Below are positions 61,768-64,000 of a DNA stretch of 64,000 nt, in pieces. Numbering within the stretch: the first letter of the stretch is position 1; each line of letters opens with the position of its first letter. The stretch lies in contig CP170457.1 of assembly GCA_047947135.1 (NCBI GenBank), forward strand, positions 4,526,001 to 4,590,000, in the 5' to 3' direction. The position numbers and the translations under genes are program-made. The notes under the pieces were generated by a model, which saw only the letters and a list, made by a program, of their open reading frames with translations, was not told where the DNA came from and did no database searches. This DNA comes from Planctobacterium sp047947135. Its GTDB lineage: Bacteria > Pseudomonadota > Gammaproteobacteria > Enterobacterales > Alteromonadaceae.

Positions 61768-62532
61768 TTAAAAGTCTTCCAGCAACGCATCTATCTCGTC
61801 ATTCTGTTCTTGCTGGTTTTCCACAACAGGCGGTTTTCCATCATGGACCTTATTATTTAGATTCTGAAAATAGATATTCTTCACCATGGAGTAACTATCA
61901 ACTGCATCATATAACAGCTGCTCTTGTTCCATAAGCTGGGCTCGCCCTTCTAAAGCACCAACCACAACACGCAAAATATTAAAGGGACTATGTAGGTCAG
62001 CAAGAGGAAAGTAAGCCGAATCCATCAGGTCACCGGAGCCACTGCGAATATCTGTTGGCCCCAATGCCGGCAACATCAGGTACGGACCAGTGCCAATCCC
62101 CCAGACCGCCAGCGTTTCACCGAACTCTTCTTTTTTAGGTTGAATACCGACTTTTTCAGCAACATCCACTAACCCCAGCAATCCAAATGACGAGTTAATA
62201 ACAAAACGCCCGACACTGGCCAATGAGTTGGTTAGTTTGCCCTGCAATAAATTATTGATAGCACTGCTGGGCTCCTCGAGATTATTGGCGGCATTGGCTA
62301 GGCCAGTTCTAACAAAACCTGGCACGTATTCCACATAGGCCACGGTGGTTGGCCTTAACACATGCTTATCCAGCACTTCCCAATTTAACTGCCACATACT
62401 GCGGTTAAGACTTTCGACCGGATCATTTTCAGACGCGAGTTGAGCGTCAATGGTGCGTGTCGACGTACATCCGCTCAACACCGCTAACAACATCATGTTC
62501 AAGAAAATAAATAACAACGAGCCTCTTTTCAC
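61768..62532 (-). CDS. mlaA: MlaA (VacJ) outer-membrane lipoprotein
   Basis: A 254-residue lipoprotein of the Mla system that keeps lipid asymmetry of the outer membrane by removing stray phospholipids. The lipobox is 'AVLSGC' with the lipidated Cys at residue 22. The MlaA core shows 'DPVESLNRSMWQLNWEVLDK', 'VRTGLANAANNLEEPSSAIN', 'GRFVINSSFGLLGLVDVAEK' and 'GPYLMLPALGPTDIRSGSG'. The start is GTG at 62532 in a GTGA overlap with the ccmI stop, so it is co-transcribed with the cytochrome c maturation genes. Confidence 0.94.
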   Translation of the reverse strand: MKRGSLLFIFLNMMLLAVLSGCTSTRTIDAQLASENDPVESLNRSMWQLNWEVLDKHVLRPTTVAYVEYVPGFVRTGLANAANNLEEPSSAINNLLQGKLTNSLASVGRFVINSSFGLLGLVDVAEKVGIQPKKEEFGETLAVWGIGTGPYLMLPALGPTDIRSGSGDLMDSAYFPLADLHSPFNILRVVVGALEGRAQLMEQEQLLYDAVDSYSMVKNIYFQNLNNKVHDGKPPVVENQQEQNDEIDALLEDF

Positions 62533-63761
62533 AGCAATTCCTTATCAATGGTTAACACGTAACTGAGTTGTTTACCTTTTTGCAAATCAACCTGCATTTC
62601 TCCCTGCAGTTCTCCAGGGCCGACATCAACTTTCTCATCCAGCGATATACGCGCAATAAGCCTGCCTTTGTTTATGTCCTCAATGGAAAATCCTGGCATC
62701 ATCGCTTTGGATTTATCTAAGGTGACCTGCAATCCCTGGCCTGACAATGTCAGTTCATCGAGCGGCATCTTGACCACCGCAGCGGGCATCTTCATTGTGC
62801 TCTCTGCGTTTTGCAGAAATACAAACAAAAAACCGCGATTGGGAATTTTTCCCCGTAACACCTCTGCGACTGTGACTTGCACTGCCAGAGACGTGCCCCG
62901 CCCCTGTCGTGTTTCACTTCCCTGCAACTCAGCAATGCGTTGCTGGATGTTGTTGTAGATCGGGTCACTGGGTGGCACAAAGTTTTGTAACTGCTGCCAA
63001 TAGCCCAACGCTTCTTCTTTTTGCCCCAATCTGGTAGTGGCTATCGCCAGCAGTCCCAGAGAATTCCGCTCTAATTCAGCGCGCTGTAATAATGATTTCG
63101 CCAGGTGAATATTACTTTCGGTATCGGTCAGCAACAACACCTGACTATAGCTTATCAATAGACCATTTCGGTCAGGGTCAATCTGATACGATTTTTCAAA
63201 TGCCGCAATACTGCCGTTAATATCGTTAATAGCCGACAACACGCGCCCTAATAGTAACCAGCCCACAGCATCGTTAGGCTCTGCCTGTAATTTACTTCTT
63301 AATGCCAATGCAAAAGTTTTTAACTCATCGGCTGTCACCGAAGGGTCTGCATCAACCACAATACGTTGCCCCAATGTTGGCAATGTTGTTTTAGCTTCCT
63401 GCCAGTGTTGTAGCTGACTGTACGCGCCAACGCTCAGATAGATGCCAATGGTTACTAACGACAACAACACAAAAACCACCAGCATAGGTAAACTTAACAG
63501 CACTTTACTACCAGCTACTCCAGCGTTATCTTCAAGCTCTTGAGCAAGTGCCAGCTTAATTTCGCGCTCGATATCGTTTCTTTCTTTTGTTGATATCAGG
63601 TTCTCTGAAGCTTCCCGCTCAACTTCCTGAAGTTGCTGTTTAGCAATCGCAGTATTGAGTGATGAATTGTGTTGGCCTCGACGCGTTTTTAGTATCGGTA
63701 ACAACAGAAAACCCAGCATCAAGACAACTAATGTTGCGGCACCTATCCAAAAGAGGCTCAT
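62529..63761 (-). CDS. ccmI: Cytochrome c maturation protein CcmI
   Basis: A 410-residue inner-membrane chaperone for apocytochrome c. The N-terminus ('FWIGAATLVVLMLGFLLLPI') and a second helix near 90-113 frame the cytoplasmic loop. A periplasmic TPR region follows ('LLLGRVLSAINDINGSIAAF', 'LAIATTRLGQKEEALGYWQQ'), and a C-terminal domain ends 'GKQLSYVLTIDKEL'. Its ATG overlaps the ccmH stop by 4 nt. CcmH lies upstream, as in other gammaproteobacterial ccm operons. Confidence 0.92.
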   Translation of the reverse strand: MSLFWIGAATLVVLMLGFLLLPILKTRRGQHNSSLNTAIAKQQLQEVEREASENLISTKERNDIEREIKLALAQELEDNAGVAGSKVLLSLPMLVVFVLLSLVTIGIYLSVGAYSQLQHWQEAKTTLPTLGQRIVVDADPSVTADELKTFALALRSKLQAEPNDAVGWLLLGRVLSAINDINGSIAAFEKSYQIDPDRNGLLISYSQVLLLTDTESNIHLAKSLLQRAELERNSLGLLAIATTRLGQKEEALGYWQQLQNFVPPSDPIYNNIQQRIAELQGSETRQGRGTSLAVQVTVAEVLRGKIPNRGFLFVFLQNAESTMKMPAAVVKMPLDELTLSGQGLQVTLDKSKAMMPGFSIEDINKGRLIARISLDEKVDVGPGELQGEMQVDLQKGKQLSYVLTIDKELL

Positions 63762-64000
63762 TGCACATCCTTAAGCGCTTTTTCCGCTTTTTCCAGATCA
63801 GCGGTCTCTGACAGCTTTGCCCTTTTGGGTGTGCGCTTTAATACTACAAATAGCATCAGCAGAATAAAAATAACAGGTAACACATATAGCCAAATTGTTA
63901 CGGGCGTGATTGGCGGTTGATAATGTACAAATTCGCCGTAACGTTGCTTCATAAAGTCAATCACTTCGGATTTGGACTGCCCTTTTGTCACCAATTCGTA
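63758..64000 (-). CDS. ccmH: Cytochrome c maturation protein CcmH, 5' end outside the window
   Basis: The last 80 residues of CcmH. It opens mid-protein at 'YELVTKGQSKSEVIDFMKQR', continues 'YGEFVHYQPP' and then has the single C-terminal helix ('IWLYVLPVIFILLMLFVV'). The upstream CxxC redox motif and the start lie beyond base 64000. CcmH keeps apocytochrome c thiols reduced for haem attachment. Confidence 0.9.
   Translation of the reverse strand, partial: YELVTKGQSKSEVIDFMKQRYGEFVHYQPPITPVTIWLYVLPVIFILLMLFVVLKRTPKRAKLSETADLEKAEKALKDVQ

Noticed and set aside
1..64000. CRISPR arrays, tRNA and rRNA genes
   Set aside because: No regularly spaced identical repeats or tRNA/rRNA-like segments were noticed; the repeats seen belong to the IS ends.

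Overview
This looks like chromosomal DNA of a marine gammaproteobacterium, most likely from the Alteromonadales. The evidence is the run of ordinary gammaproteobacterial genes at the right end (ccmH-ccmI-mlaA and a POT peptide transporter), an AT-rich surface-polysaccharide locus with sulfotransferases, and a type II secretion gene set. No database search was possible, so genus and species are left open. No tRNA, rRNA or CRISPR array was seen, and no gene-free stretch exceeds 300 bases.

Layout. (1) Positions 1-1907, minus: an OafA-type acyltransferase with a C-terminal SGNH domain, cut by the window edge. (2) 2141-12425, plus: an AT-rich sugar-modification operon (rmlB, methyltransferases, rmlA, WbqC-like, NeuD-like acetyltransferase, beta-propeller protein). 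It is broken twice by insertion sequences. An 874-bp IS5-family element (4373-5246, TA duplication) splits rmlA, and a 2587-bp IS21-family element (9343-11929, TGCA duplication) splits a methyltransferase. Both disrupted genes can be rebuilt exactly by removing the element and one target copy. (3) 12422-44153, minus: a large O-antigen/capsule-type cluster. Read in the direction of transcription it holds a membrane GT-C/TPR protein, two GT4 glycosyltransferases, Wzz, WecB, WecC, a legionaminic-acid-type nonulosonic acid pathway (LegB, C, G, I, H, PtmE, PtmF, LegF, PtmA-like), an amidotransferase trio (WbpG/PseA-like plus HisH- and HisF-like subunits), two Gfo/Idh oxidoreductases, Wzx, an SGNH hydrolase, a Wzy-like protein, a GT-B-type transferase, sulfotransferases, and a GtrA/GtrB/GT-C module with a PhyH dioxygenase inside it. 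(4) 44256-45659, minus: a Cys-free, Thr/Ala/Gly-rich secreted protein with its own promoter-like sequence, long leader and terminator; it looks like an abundant surface-layer protein. (5) 45858-55598, minus: an eleven-gene type II secretion operon in the order G-E-F-H-I-J-K-L-M-C/N-D, with a lipoprotein secretin. (6) 55663-59494, minus: WecA and a large multi-SLBB Wza-like protein. (7) 59731-64000: POT transporter, a small membrane protein, MlaA, CcmI and CcmH.

How it may fit together. WecA would start a lipid-linked glycan, the cluster enzymes would supply amidinated nonulosonic acid, ManNAcA-type and sulfated sugars, and Wzx/Wzy/Wzz would flip, polymerise and set length. The type II system sits between this glycan machinery and the putative surface-layer gene. 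That resembles the Aeromonas S-layer arrangement, where a dedicated type II system exports the S-protein and O-antigen holds it on the cell. The most interesting hypothesis in this window is therefore a one-locus 'secrete-and-anchor' S-layer system. The individual protein families are mostly clear; the joint function is inference.
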